Shown here in pieces: positions 40,404-50,846 of a DNA stretch of 64,000 bases. Within the stretch, counting starts at the first letter, position 1. Every line of letters starts with the position of its first letter. This DNA is from Xanthobacteraceae bacterium (GTDB lineage Bacteria > Pseudomonadota > Alphaproteobacteria > Rhizobiales > Xanthobacteraceae), in NCBI GenBank assembly GCA_023954195.1, contig JAMLIK010000004.1, positions 340,529 to 404,528 on the forward strand, written 5' to 3'. The notes beneath the pieces were generated by a model, which was given only the letters and a program-made list of their open reading frames with translations, did no database searches and was not told the DNA's origin. A program made the position numbers and the translations under genes.

Positions 40404-41930
40404 ATGTCGAAGCGAAAACCTCCGCGCCGTCCATTCCGCGAACGCGCCACGCTCGCCGTGCTCGCGGTCGCGGGGTTGATGCTGTTCGCGATCGCCGCGC
40501 CCGCCTCGGCGCAACTGTTCCCGTTTTTCGGCGGCGGTCAGCCGCAGCGCGCGCAGCCACGCCCGCAGCCGCGCGGCGGCGGCTTTTTCGACAACCCGTT
40601 CTTCGCGCCGTTCCAGCCGCCGCCGCCGCAACAGCGCCCGGCGGAACGGCAGGATTTTTCCCGCGCGCCACCGCCGGAGAAACGCGAGGCGCCGCCTGAC
40701 CGCTACGTGCTGGTGCTCGGCGACGCCATGGCGGACTGGCTCGGCTACGGCCTTGAGGACGCCCTGAGCGAGACCCCGGAACTCGGCGTGGTCCGTCGGC
40801 ACAAGACGGTGTCCGGCCTGCTGCGCTATCAGCCGAGGGGGGAGCCCTCCGACTGGGCGGCGGCGGCGCGGGAGATCCTCGCCACCGAGAAGCCCGAGGT
40901 GATCGTGATGATGCTCGGCCTGCACGACCGCATGCCGATCCGCGAGCCGGCGGCCGACAGGCACGCCGACACGGCGGCGAAGCCGGGCGACCACCCCAAA
41001 CCCGGCGACGCCGACGACGGCGACCCCGATTTGCAGATCGCCACGACGGAGAAAGCCTCGCGCGGCGTCCACCAGTTCCGCGACGAACGCTGGGGCGAAC
41101 TCTACAGCAAGAAGATCGACGAGACGATCGCGGTGCTCAAGAGCAAGGGCGTGCCGGTGCTGTGGGTCGGCCTACCCTCGATTCGCGGCGCCAAATCGAC
41201 CTCGGACGCACTCTATCTCAACGCGCTGTACCGCGACGCCGCCGGCCGCGCCGGAATCACCTATGTCGATCTGTGGGACGGCTTCGTCGACGAGTCCGGC
41301 CGCTATCTGGCGCAGGGCCCGGACTTCGAAGGCCAGATTCGCCGCCTGCGCTCCAACGACGGCGTCTATTTCACCAAGGCCGGCGCGCGTAAGCTCGCTC
41401 ATTACGTCGAGCGCGAGATCAACCGCGTGCTGGCGGGCCGCCCCGCCACCATCGAAATCCCGACCGAACCCGGTTCGCCCGAGGCCGAAACCCGGCCGGG
41501 CGGCCCGGCCCCGCGCCCGATCGCCGGGCCGGTGATCCCGCTGGTCGCGTCCTCGGTCGGCGGCGACGAATTGCTCGGCGCCGCCAATGTGCGCCCGGTA
41601 TCGGTCGACCCCCTGGCGGTGAAGGCGCTGGTGAAGGGCGACGCGCTGACGCCGCCGCCCGGCCGCGCCGACGATACGGCATGGCCGCGCCGCGAGGTCG
41701 GCAACGAACGGGCCGGCGAACCGGTGGTCGCCGCCGCGCCGCCCGTGAACGCCGCGACCACCCATGCCGCGCGGCCCGGCGACAAGCCGAAACGCCAGCA
41801 CATCGTGGTCCGGACCGGCGATCCGCGGTTCGGCGAGGCCGCGCCGCAGCCGCGCCGCTACACCCGGCCGCCCCAGCCGCTGCCGCCGCCGCCCGGCCCG
41901 GCCGACTGGCTGTCGCGGCTGTTCCGGTAG
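40404..41930 (+). CDS. DUF459 / SGNH-hydrolase-like exported protein
   Basis: A 508-residue protein with an N-terminal signal or anchor (LAVLAVAGLMLFAIAAPASA), a Pro/Gln/Arg-rich linker, then a DUF459 domain related to SGNH hydrolases: VLVLGDAMADWLGYGLEDAL holds block I, with GDAMAD where GDS is usual. Blocks near MMLGLHDR and the C-terminal FTKAGARKLAHYVE follow. The Ser nucleophile is absent from the GDS position (A instead), so activity is doubtful. The last 130 residues are Pro/Ala-rich. Conserved in Rhizobiales; role unknown, probably envelope polysaccharide-related. Confidence 0.75.
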   Translation: MSKRKPPRRPFRERATLAVLAVAGLMLFAIAAPASAQLFPFFGGGQPQRAQPRPQPRGGGFFDNPFFAPFQPPPPQQRPAERQDFSRAPPPEKREAPPDRYVLVLGDAMADWLGYGLEDALSETPELGVVRRHKTVSGLLRYQPRGEPSDWAAAAREILATEKPEVIVMMLGLHDRMPIREPAADRHADTAAKPGDHPKPGDADDGDPDLQIATTEKASRGVHQFRDERWGELYSKKIDETIAVLKSKGVPVLWVGLPSIRGAKSTSDALYLNALYRDAAGRAGITYVDLWDGFVDESGRYLAQGPDFEGQIRRLRSNDGVYFTKAGARKLAHYVEREINRVLAGRPATIEIPTEPGSPEAETRPGGPAPRPIAGPVIPLVASSVGGDELLGAANVRPVSVDPLAVKALVKGDALTPPPGRADDTAWPRREVGNERAGEPVVAAAPPVNAATTHAARPGDKPKRQHIVVRTGDPRFGEAAPQPRRYTRPPQPLPPPPGPADWLSRLFR

Positions 41931-41964
41931 GGCGGGCAAGGCTTCGTTCGGAGGCGGACGTCCG

Positions 41965-43575
41965 TCAGCCAGCCCGCATCTCGGCCTTGATTATGTCGGC
42001 GGCCTTTTCGCCGATCATGATGGTGGGCGCGTTGGTATTGCCGCCGACCAGGGTCGGCATGATCGAGGCGTCGACCACGCGCAGGCCTTCGAGACCATGG
42101 ACCTTCAGCGTCGGATCGACCACCGCCATCGGGTCGTCCGCGCCCATCTTGCAGGTGCCGACCGGGTGATACACGGTATCGACGCGCTGGCGCAGCACCT
42201 CGCGGATGGCGTCGTCGCTGTCGATGCCGGTGGTGAACACGTCCGAGGTCGTGATCGCCTTCAGCGCCGGCGCATCCAGCAGGCGCCTGGTGGTCCGGAA
42301 GCCCGCCACCATGGCGTCGATGTCGGCTGCATCGCCGAGGAAATTCGGATCGATCGCCGGCGCGCGCAGCGGATCGGCGTCATGGAGCCAGACCCGGCCG
42401 CGGCTTTTCGGCCGCAGCAGGCAGACGTGGCAGGAGAAGCCGACCCGGTTCCAGGCCGGCTTGCGGCCGTGGTCGTCGATCATGCCGGTGCAGAAGTGAA
42501 GCTGGATGTCGGGGACGTCGAGATCGGGCCGCGTCTTCAGGAAGCCGCCACACTCGGCGACGTTCGAGGTCATCGGGCCGCGCCGCTGCCGGCGATACTG
42601 CATGATGCCCTTGCCGATGCGCCCGAGACCGGGAAACGACAACCCGGCGAAATAGGGCGCGTTCGAGGTGAAGCCGAACACGAAATCCGGATGGTCCTGC
42701 AAGTTCTGGCCGACGCCGGGCAGGTGATGGGTCGAGCCGATGCCGAGCTTGGCCAGCGCTTGCGCGTCGCCGACGCCGGACAGCATCAGCAGTTGCGGGG
42801 TCTGGAACGCGCCGAGACTGAGGATGACCTCGCGGCGCGCGCGGATTTCAAGCGTCTCCTTGCCACGCCGGTACTTCACGCCGACCGCGCGCTTGCCCTC
42901 GAAGATGATGCGGGTGACCCGCGCGCCCGTTTCCACCTTCAGATTGGGCCTGCTGGCCATGAACGGGTGGATGTAGCCGCGCGCCGCGCTCCAGCGCTCG
43001 CCGTTCTTCTGCGTCACCTGATAGACGCCGAGCCCCTCCTGCTCGGCGCCGTTGAAGTCCTCGCTGATGCGGAACTGCGCCTCGCGCGCGGCTTGCAGGA
43101 AGATGTCGTGAACCGGATTGTCGGTTTGCAGGTTGCCGACGCTGAGCGGCCCGCCCTTGCCGTGATAGTCGTCCTCAAACGCGGCGTTGTCCTCCGAGCG
43201 CTTGAAGTAGGGCAGCACGTCGGCATAGGACCAGCCGGTGTTGCCGAGCGCCGCCCACTGATCGTAATCGGCGCGATGGCCGCGGATATAGACCATGGCG
43301 TTGATGGCGGAGGAGCCGCCGAGCGCCTTGCCGCGCGGCTGATAGCCGATGCGGTTGTTGAGACCGGCCTGCGGCACGGTGTCGAACGCCCAGTTGTTGA
43401 CCTTGCCCGCCACCATCAGCACCAGCGCGCCCGGCGTCGTCACCACCCAGTTGTCGCCCTTGCCGCCGGCTTCCAGCAGCGCCACCGAGACGCTCGCGTC
43501 CTCCGACAGCCGGCTCGCCACCGCGCAGCCGCCGGATCCGCCCCCCACCACGATGAAATCGAATGTGTCGGTCAC
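41965..43575 (-). CDS. GMC family oxidoreductase (choline/alcohol dehydrogenase type)
   Basis: A 536-residue flavoprotein. It opens [20 protein letters not shown], the FAD-binding dinucleotide fold, has [19 protein letters not shown] (GMC signature 1) and ends with HPVGTCKMG and the catalytic His-Asn region ([18 protein letters not shown]). It would oxidise an alcohol using FAD; betA-like proteins and longer-chain alcohol dehydrogenases look alike. The GTG at 43575 is preceded by AAGGGAG. A longer frame upstream lacks family features. Single gene just before the tRNA. Confidence 0.92.
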   Translation of the reverse strand: MTDTFDFIVVGGGSGGCAVASRLSEDASVSVALLEAGGKGDNWVVTTPGALVLMVAGKVNNWAFDTVPQAGLNNRIGYQPRGKALGGSSAINAMVYIRGHRADYDQWAALGNTGWSYADVLPYFKRSEDNAAFEDDYHGKGGPLSVGNLQTDNPVHDIFLQAAREAQFRISEDFNGAEQEGLGVYQVTQKNGERWSAARGYIHPFMASRPNLKVETGARVTRIIFEGKRAVGVKYRRGKETLEIRARREVILSLGAFQTPQLLMLSGVGDAQALAKLGIGSTHHLPGVGQNLQDHPDFVFGFTSNAPYFAGLSFPGLGRIGKGIMQYRRQRRGPMTSNVAECGGFLKTRPDLDVPDIQLHFCTGMIDDHGRKPAWNRVGFSCHVCLLRPKSRGRVWLHDADPLRAPAIDPNFLGDAADIDAMVAGFRTTRRLLDAPALKAITTSDVFTTGIDSDDAIREVLRQRVDTVYHPVGTCKMGADDPMAVVDPTLKVHGLEGLRVVDASIMPTLVGGNTNAPTIMIGEKAADIIKAEMRAG

Positions 43576-44116
43576 TGTTTGCTCCCTTGGGCTGGTTCTT
43601 CGCGCAGGCGGTTGGTCCGCCGTGTCGTCGCGACAGGAATCGCGGCAATTTTTCCATGCGGGCGATCTTTGCGCCATAGGACGGTTGAATTTCGAGCGAT
43701 GAAACACCGGTTGGAGCCTGATCCCGAAAAGTGGAAACCGGTTTGCGCTTCGCGGCCCTTCGGGGTCGGAAAAGATCGTGCTCCAGCAAAACGATAAGCA
43801 ATGAGGCTGGTTCGACGCAGTTGAATAGCCTCTAAGGTCGGAACGCAAACCCGAGCGCAAGCGGGCGCGCGGTTCCGGAACGACCGGCCGCGGCTTCGCG
43901 GCCATGGCTTCGACGAGTTCGCTTCCGCGGCCATAAAATATTGAAAACAGCCGCCGAAGCCCTTCCCAAACGCGTCGCGCATTGGTAAACAGGCCGCGCA
44001 CCGTCGGCGGAGGCTGCGGTTGCCTTCTCAGGAAGCCCTCGGCCGCAATCGATCGACGCCCTTCGGTGTTGACGCGTGGCCCTTCGGCCTCAATTGAAAG
44101 GCGCGCACGGATTTAT
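43576..44116. other. Intergenic region before tRNA-fMet
   Basis: 541 bp. It contains the repeat at 43711-43795 and GC-rich palindromic patches such as GGCCGCGGCTTCGCGGCC (about 43886-43903). No gene is convincing here: the minus-strand frame continuing from the GMC gene has repeat-derived sequence. Confidence 0.5.
43711..43795. repeat. Interspersed repeat of the GATCCCGAAAAGTGGAAACC type
   Basis: GGAGCCTGATC at the left end is inverted as GATCGTGCTCC at the right, enclosing CCCGAAAAGTGGAAACCGGT and TCGGAAAAGATC. This is a repeat I recognise from Bradyrhizobium and Rhodopseudomonas-like genomes. A GC-rich insert splits its middle. Confidence 0.6.
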
Positions 44117-45853
<1,737 letters not shown>

Positions 45854-45872
45854 AACGTGGCTCCCATCCGTA

Positions 45873-46127
45873 TCAGGAGGAGCGCTTCCTCCTTTGCCGT
45901 GACATCTTCACTTCCTCTGCATAGCACTCCTGCGCCGCCTGCCTCGCCAGGATGCCGACCAGACGCAGAAGGCGCGGGTCTGGAGCGCCGCGCGGCGTAA
46001 ACGTCAGCTCCGGCTCGTCCAGCAGCAAGGATTCGAGCAGCGCTTCGCGCTCTCCTCCTGTCATCTTTGCTGTGTTTCCTGGGGCTCGCAAGGTCATAAC
46101 TTGCAGCATTCGCCCCGGAGGAAGCAT
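45873..46127 (-). CDS. Small hypothetical protein upstream of the recombinase
   Basis: About 84 residues, ending 19 bp before the recombinase start on the same strand, so it is probably in the same operon. It has an acidic helical middle (TGGEREALLESLLLDEPELT) and a basic C-terminus (KMSRQRRKRSS). The basic tail suggests nucleic-acid contact, and its position suggests an accessory to the recombinase such as a directionality factor; both are guesses. ATGs at 46109, 46097 and 46064 are alternative starts. I do not recognise a family. Confidence 0.55.
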   Translation of the reverse strand: MLPPGRMLQVMTLRAPGNTAKMTGGEREALLESLLLDEPELTFTPRGAPDPRLLRLVGILARQAAQECYAEEVKMSRQRRKRSS

Positions 46128-46318
46128 AAGCAACGGAAATTGATGGCGAATATTCGGCGACAATTGGCGCGGGTGAGCGGGCTGTAGCGTAGCCCAGCGT
46201 GTCCCGGCGAGCCATGGCGTAGCAAAATAACCTATCGGAATCCCTCGCTGGCCCGGTCATCATTGGCCTCGTCGCCCCTCCTCATGAGGTCATTGACTGT
46301 TGATGTAACCCTAGCGTA

Positions 46319-46336
46319 TTGTAATTCGCGATACAA
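46319..46336. promoter_or_regulatory. Candidate toxin-antitoxin operator
   Basis: TTGTA-ATTCGCGA-TACAA, an inverted repeat 30 bp before the antitoxin ATG in an AT-rich patch, placed where ribbon-helix-helix antitoxins usually repress their own operon. AAGGAGA (46353-46359) is the antitoxin ribosome site. Confidence 0.45.
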
Positions 46337-46366
46337 GGCACTATGTGCCGACCAAGGAGATTCGCC

Positions 46367-46666
46367 ATGGCCACGACCGCCGAACGCAAGGAATATCCGA
46401 TCTCGATGCGCCTGCCCGAGGCGGATGTCGCAATGATTGATCGCGCCGCCAGCCTCCGCGGCCGCTCGCGCACCGATTTCGTGCGCGACGCCGCTGTGCG
46501 CGCGGCCGAGGAGGTCGTCATGGAGCAGGGGCTGATCCGGATGAGTCCGGAGGGCTTCGCCGAGTTCATGGATGTGCTGGCGCGTCCTGCTGCTCCCGTT
46601 CCGGAGATGGTGGAAGTCCTGAAGCGGCCCGCGCCGTGGGAGCCCGGCTACGTGGCGAAGCGGTAA
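46367..46666 (+). CDS. DUF1778 family antitoxin (TacA-like)
   Basis: A 99-residue protein with an N-terminal ribbon-helix-helix domain (EYPISMRLPEADVAMIDRAA, RGRSRTDFVRDAAVRAAEE), typical of DUF1778/TacA antitoxins. The C-terminal tail (LARPAAPVPEMVEVLKRPAP) would wrap and block the toxin. It is 4 bp ahead of a GNAT toxin gene. It neutralises the toxin and, with it, represses the operon through an upstream palindrome. The ATG at 46367 was chosen from the AAGGAGA box. Confidence 0.9.
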   Translation: MATTAERKEYPISMRLPEADVAMIDRAASLRGRSRTDFVRDAAVRAAEEVVMEQGLIRMSPEGFAEFMDVLARPAAPVPEMVEVLKRPAPWEPGYVAKR

Positions 46667-46670
46667 GCCA

Positions 46671-47180
46671 TTGCAACTGTCAGGCCCCGAACCGCTTACC
46701 GCCGGTCACGATGTGTCTGATTTCTCCTGTGGCAAGCCCACGCTTGACCACTGGCTGAAGACGCGCGCCCTCTCCAATCAGCAGAAGGGCTTCACTGCTG
46801 TTCTCGTGGTGCATGAGGCTGGGCGCGTGGTCGGTTACTACGGCCTGGCGCCGACTGCCGTTGTACCATCGGTGCTGCCGCGTTCGATCCGGACGGGGCA
46901 GCCACCCAATCCGGTCCCGTGCATGTTACTCGGCCAGCTTGCGACCGATACGGGATGGGCAGGGCTGGGCATCGGGACCGGTCTTTTGAAGCATGCTCTC
47001 CAGCGCTGCGTTCAGGCCGCTTCGCTGATCGGCGGACGGGCCTTGTTGGTCAATGCCGTCGATGGTGAAGCCGCCGAATTCTGGAGGCGGCGCGGCTTTG
47101 AGCCGTCCAGGGATGATCCCCTGGTTCTGCTCCGATCGATCAACGACATCGCAGCTTCGCTCCGCGAGGGTGGCGGATGA
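46671..47180 (+). CDS. GNAT family toxin (TacT-like tRNA acetyltransferase)
   Basis: A 169-residue GNAT protein starting with TTG. DFSCGKPTLDHWLKTRAL, VVGYYGLAP, LLGQLATDTGWAGLGIGTGL (acetyl-CoA loop) and ALLVNAVDGEAAEFWRRRGF follow the TacT pattern closely. TacT toxins acetylate charged aminoacyl-tRNAs and stop translation. Paired with the TacA-like antitoxin gene 4 bp upstream, it is a type II toxin-antitoxin system that could stabilise the island. Confidence 0.9.
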   Translation: MQLSGPEPLTAGHDVSDFSCGKPTLDHWLKTRALSNQQKGFTAVLVVHEAGRVVGYYGLAPTAVVPSVLPRSIRTGQPPNPVPCMLLGQLATDTGWAGLGIGTGLLKHALQRCVQAASLIGGRALLVNAVDGEAAEFWRRRGFEPSRDDPLVLLRSINDIAASLREGGG

Positions 47181-47248
47181 AAGCCGAAACTGCTTGCAAA
47201 CGTAGCAGTCCGCCCAACCACCAAGATTGCAGCAGATCAGATCCGACC

Positions 47249-47713
47249 ATGCAAATTCGTGTTTCTCTATTCTCCAACCTTCGCCAACAGATGGCCATCC
47301 TCCCCCTGACGCTTTGTGCCGCCGCTGGCGCTCCGCTCGAACCCGCCGCAGCTCAACCTCGGCCGCAGATTGCCAAGTGCATTCCGGGACAGACGGGTGC
47401 CACTGACGAATATTGCCTTGTCGATGGCGACACGATCTGGATCGACGGGGAGAAGTTGCGGATGGAGGGCTATGACACGCCGGAGCCGCAAACTCACATC
47501 TGTGGAGGTGACGCCGAAATCGCGCTGGCGCAGCGAGCCAGCGACCGGGTGATCGAGTTGCTGAACTCGAACGACTGGACCGTCGAGTATGGCAAGCCGG
47601 ACAACACCGGGACGCGGACCTTGGTGACGATCAGGATCGCCGGCCGGGACATCGGTGACATCCTGATCGCCGAGAGGCTGGCGAGAGCCTGGCCCGATGG
47701 CGAAGAATGGTAG
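47249..47713 (+). CDS. Thermonuclease (SNase)-like exported protein
   Basis: About 154 residues from the ATG at 47249, where a signal peptide (ILPLTLCAAAGAPLEPAAAQ) begins; the frame also has an ATG at 47177 overlapping the toxin stop. The OB-fold SNase core is present: VDGDTIWIDGEKLRMEGYDTPE, then IRIAGRDIGDILIAERLARAW. The SNase catalytic Arg-Glu-Arg set is only partly visible: DTPE is present, but the later YGR motif reads YGKPDN, so activity may be lost or changed. Role in the island is unknown. Confidence 0.7.
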   Translation: MQIRVSLFSNLRQQMAILPLTLCAAAGAPLEPAAAQPRPQIAKCIPGQTGATDEYCLVDGDTIWIDGEKLRMEGYDTPEPQTHICGGDAEIALAQRASDRVIELLNSNDWTVEYGKPDNTGTRTLVTIRIAGRDIGDILIAERLARAWPDGEEW

Positions 47714-47937
47714 TGCAGCCGGTAGGCGTTCGTTCCCCGCCGTCGACTGGCTGGCGGGGACTAGCTGGCTCACGGTGCGCGTCGGCAGCAATGCGCCAAA
47801 GCCGGTCGTTCCAGTCGGCTTGCCGGCAACCAGAAGCGGTCATCTGCGGTGACGCGCCCGAGAAACGTCAGGTGAGTCAGAATGACACCTTGGATTGACG
47901 CCGAACTTCCGGCAGAAAGTAAACTGGGGGGATATCG

Positions 47938-48543
47938 ATGACGGCCATGACGAACTTGGGAACAACAGACGCAGACATTCGCTCCGCGCTACACGCCAAA
48001 CGATTGCGGCGTGCCAAATCTCATCCCGATACGCTTGTGATCGACGAGCTTGGCCTCGCGCACGCCCGGAGCCGCATCGACATAGCCGTCATCAACGGCT
48101 GCATCCACGGCTATGAAATCAAGAGCGCCAAAGATAACCTCGACCGGTTCGCGACCCAGATCGACACCTACCGCCAGACCCTACAAAAGCTTACACTTGT
48201 CGCCGCGCCGAAGCATGTCGCAGGCATCATGAGTCATGCGCCTGAATGGTGCGGCGTGATCGCGGCCGAGCAGGGACCAAGGGGCGGAATCAACTTCCGA
48301 GTATTGCGAAACGCCGCCGCCAATCCCGAAATCGATCCGGTCATGATGGCGCACCTGCTTTGGCGCGATGAAGTCGTCCAACTCCTGGGGCAAGTCGGGT
48401 ATGCAGCGAAGGACCTCCGGCGGCCGAGAAAGCAGCTTTACGAGATGCTTTGTGAGGCCATGACCCTTCGCGAGATCACCGCCTCCATCCGCGCCTTCAT
48501 GGTGCGGCGCCAAGCGTGGCGAGATCGCCCAGCACATGTGTGA
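47938..48543 (+). CDS. sce7726 family protein (nuclease-fold-like)
   Basis: A 201-residue protein. DELGLAHARSRIDIAVING and GYEIKSAKDNLDRFATQID give the sce7726 family pattern, with an (D)xxV ... ExK arrangement like that of PD-(D/E)XK nucleases: D of RIDIAV and E/K of YEIKS. ApEWCGVI near the middle is also typical. Members are often found beside Beta/sce7725-type genes, as here: the Beta gene converges on it and the two overlap by 47 bp at their 3' ends. Function is not established; a role in phage defence is possible. Confidence 0.75.
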   Translation: MTAMTNLGTTDADIRSALHAKRLRRAKSHPDTLVIDELGLAHARSRIDIAVINGCIHGYEIKSAKDNLDRFATQIDTYRQTLQKLTLVAAPKHVAGIMSHAPEWCGVIAAEQGPRGGINFRVLRNAAANPEIDPVMMAHLLWRDEVVQLLGQVGYAAKDLRRPRKQLYEMLCEAMTLREITASIRAFMVRRQAWRDRPAHV

Positions 48544-49582
48544 TATGATGGTTGATTGCCACCTCCTTCCATCGCGTCTGATTGCTTGGTCCTTCTTTGT
48601 GAACCGCGCACTTTGCGATGTAATCGTCGCCGCTTGAATATCCGGAACCGTTGAACTTTCCCGACGCCACAATTGACGCGCAGTGCCCATGCATCTGCGC
48701 GCGATTGTCGTTGAATGCCCCGCCCTTTCGTACTTCCCAAGCTACCGGCGTCGTGTAGACGAGCTTGCCTGCCGCCTTGATCATGCGCATGTCCAGAGCC
48801 TTAAATTCCGGATGGACGATCGTGTAATCTCCGAAATTCGGCTGTCGCATGCCGGCCGGAATCTTGCCGAGTAGCACCTGGTAAAAGAGCCAATCGTGGC
48901 GCGGAAGCTGGTCAGCGCCCTTGGCGACATCCTTGAACGTCTCGGGAATCGCTGTGCCGATTGCGACCAAATTCCGGAAGGCATACAGGTCGCCAAGTCT
49001 ACGCATGGCTGCGGTCAGGGCGCCTGCGAAGGCGTCATAGGGCTCGAAATTCGGCGCACCGAGATCGATGATCAAGTCAACTACCGAAAGCTCCAAATCA
49101 AGTGCCGCCGCCAATCCGTCTATGCGGGAGCGAGCATTGGGCTTCATCAGATCCTCGAGCCGGATCGAGATCGCCACCCCAAGTCCGTCGGTCGCGGCAA
49201 TCGTCCGGACAGACGCGATGATGGAAGCCGCAGCGTCCAGGGGAACTGCCGGAATCGCATTCGCCTGGAACGCGCGCAGAGCTGCGAACACATAGGTGGG
49301 TATATCCCGCCCATCATCCATGAGCTGATCAGCGATGCCCGGATGAACACTTACCCACGCGGGCCGCTGCCCCCATTTGGAATTGAACCGGGCGGCGAAC
49401 GGATGAACGTGTTCATGGACCGATTTCTTCGGCTGCCGCAACTCGAAGTCGTATTCGACCTCGGGGATGGTGATGTAGGGCACGATGCGATCCTTGACCG
49501 CACCTGCCAGGCGGAGAAGCGCTTGGTATTCGCCCTGCCTCCACCGGAGCGCCGGAACATACATATCCTTAGTCAAGATCAT
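48497..49582 (-). CDS. Beta family protein (phage T4 Beta_protein family)
   Basis: A 361-residue protein from the ATG at 49582. It has the Beta-family start (MYVPALRWRQGEYQALLRL), a TIM-barrel-like central part (VPYITIPEVEYDF, DLIIDLGAPNFEPY) and the end SGYSSGDDYIAKCA. The biochemical role of the family is not settled. It is the third gene of an operon, overlapping the XRE-ImmA gene by 14 bp, and it converges on the sce7726 gene. I assign the family by pattern, not by search. Confidence 0.75.
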   Translation of the reverse strand: MILTKDMYVPALRWRQGEYQALLRLAGAVKDRIVPYITIPEVEYDFELRQPKKSVHEHVHPFAARFNSKWGQRPAWVSVHPGIADQLMDDGRDIPTYVFAALRAFQANAIPAVPLDAAASIIASVRTIAATDGLGVAISIRLEDLMKPNARSRIDGLAAALDLELSVVDLIIDLGAPNFEPYDAFAGALTAAMRRLGDLYAFRNLVAIGTAIPETFKDVAKGADQLPRHDWLFYQVLLGKIPAGMRQPNFGDYTIVHPEFKALDMRMIKAAGKLVYTTPVAWEVRKGGAFNDNRAQMHGHCASIVASGKFNGSGYSSGDDYIAKCAVHKEGPSNQTRWKEVAINHHITHVLGDLATLGAAP

Positions 49583-50846
49583 CGCTCGCCTCCTCAAGCT
49601 GCGAGCGCACCTGATCCCGACCAACCAGATCATTCAGTATGGTGTAGTTGCTGCGCTCCTTCCTGATGCGGCCCGCGATGATACTCGGATCGATGCCGAT
49701 CGTCTCCGCGTCAATCTTCACCGCCTCTTCTGACAGGGCAAAGCGGGACAGACACTGGTCCCACAGCGTTTCCGGTATCAGCGCGTCGAGCGCGAACTTG
49801 TCCGCTTCAGCCTCGATCGCATCACTGTCATTGCCGCTTTCCTCGTCGAAGAAGTCGAAGCGCAAACCGTCGAAGAGATGCAGGAAGACGTGCCCGAGCT
49901 CGTGCATCAGCACGAACCAGAAATTGTCCAGACGGTCATAACGTAGCGTAAGGCCTACCACCGGCGTCTCACCATCGGAGAGCATTGCTGCGCCGTCGAG
50001 ATACGACCCCGGAAGGTGACGCTCGACGATGAGAACAATGCCCTTCTCCGCCAACAGGTCGCGGGCGCGCTTCGGCCCGTCTTTCCGTTTCGTGAGACGC
50101 ACCAGCTCGGGCAGCCACCGGTCATCCAGCTCGAATGTGCCGATCTCGCCCGCGTCGATTTTGCTGCGCGCCCGCTCAAGAATACGCGCCTGCCACGCGA
50201 GCAGGGCGTATTCATTCGGCACATTGCCGCTGCGCATCTTCTTGCGATGCAACGCCGTCGCAAACTGCGGTCCGGCCGCGTGCATGAAATATTCCTTAAC
50301 GAGCTCGATCGGGTTTCCGCCACGCGGCAGATCAAACCACTTGCGCTTGATCATCTCCTTATAGGGAAGCTGCCCCCAGACGATGTCGTCGGCATCGCCC
50401 CACGCGAAGACTGAACCGCCGGCCTGTTTCGGCCCCTCGAAGCTTCCCGACGCTTTCACGCCAAGCGCCTTCGAAATCTCGATCAGCCGGCCGAGACTCG
50501 CGCCCATGTAGTCAGTGGCCTCGTAGCGCTGCACTTGTTGCGGCTTCATGCGGAGCTTCTCAGCAAGGTCCGTCTGGCTCATCCCGGACGCGATCCGCGC
50601 CTGCACCAGCACGCGCGGCAACTCTTCAAGCGCATAGGTTTTCGAGAACGAGACCTGGCCGGATTTGAGCAGGTCGTATTCGGCGAGTTCGGCATCGATA
50701 TCAGCGATTTGGCTCTTGAGCCCGTCGATCTCTGCCTGCTTGAGCCATGCCTGACCCGAAGCGCGTTCCTTTGCAGCAGCAAGCGCTTCCTGCAACGTCG
50801 AACGCTGTGCGCTCGATATGGTATATTGCTTGTCGCTGTAGATCAT
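49569..50846 (-). CDS. XRE helix-turn-helix / ImmA-IrrE metallopeptidase protein
   Basis: A 425-residue two-part regulator. The N-terminus is a coiled coil (about 12-60); an XRE-type HTH lies at about 78-130 (ASGMSQTDLAEKLRMKPQQV). The C-terminal ImmA/IrrE domain has the zincin motif HELGHVFLH (315-323) and a third ligand in EAEADKFA. Such proteins act as repressors or antitoxins, and the peptidase can cleave the repressor on a signal. It overlaps the DUF6932-like gene (ATGA) before it and the Beta gene after it, so the three are translated together. The operator at 51324-51345 is its probable target. Confidence 0.85.
   Translation of the reverse strand: MIYSDKQYTISSAQRSTLQEALAAAKERASGQAWLKQAEIDGLKSQIADIDAELAEYDLLKSGQVSFSKTYALEELPRVLVQARIASGMSQTDLAEKLRMKPQQVQRYEATDYMGASLGRLIEISKALGVKASGSFEGPKQAGGSVFAWGDADDIVWGQLPYKEMIKRKWFDLPRGGNPIELVKEYFMHAAGPQFATALHRKKMRSGNVPNEYALLAWQARILERARSKIDAGEIGTFELDDRWLPELVRLTKRKDGPKRARDLLAEKGIVLIVERHLPGSYLDGAAMLSDGETPVVGLTLRYDRLDNFWFVLMHELGHVFLHLFDGLRFDFFDEESGNDSDAIEAEADKFALDALIPETLWDQCLSRFALSEEAVKIDAETIGIDPSIIAGRIRKERSNYTILNDLVGRDQVRSQLEEASDDLD

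Noticed and set aside
43576..44001. N-terminal extension of the GMC oxidoreductase
   Set aside because: The FAD fold starts at 43575 after AAGGGAG; the extension is translated repeat sequence.
47714..47937. A gene between the SNase-like and sce7726 genes
   Set aside because: Only short frames without a ribosome site or family features; probably promoter sequence.
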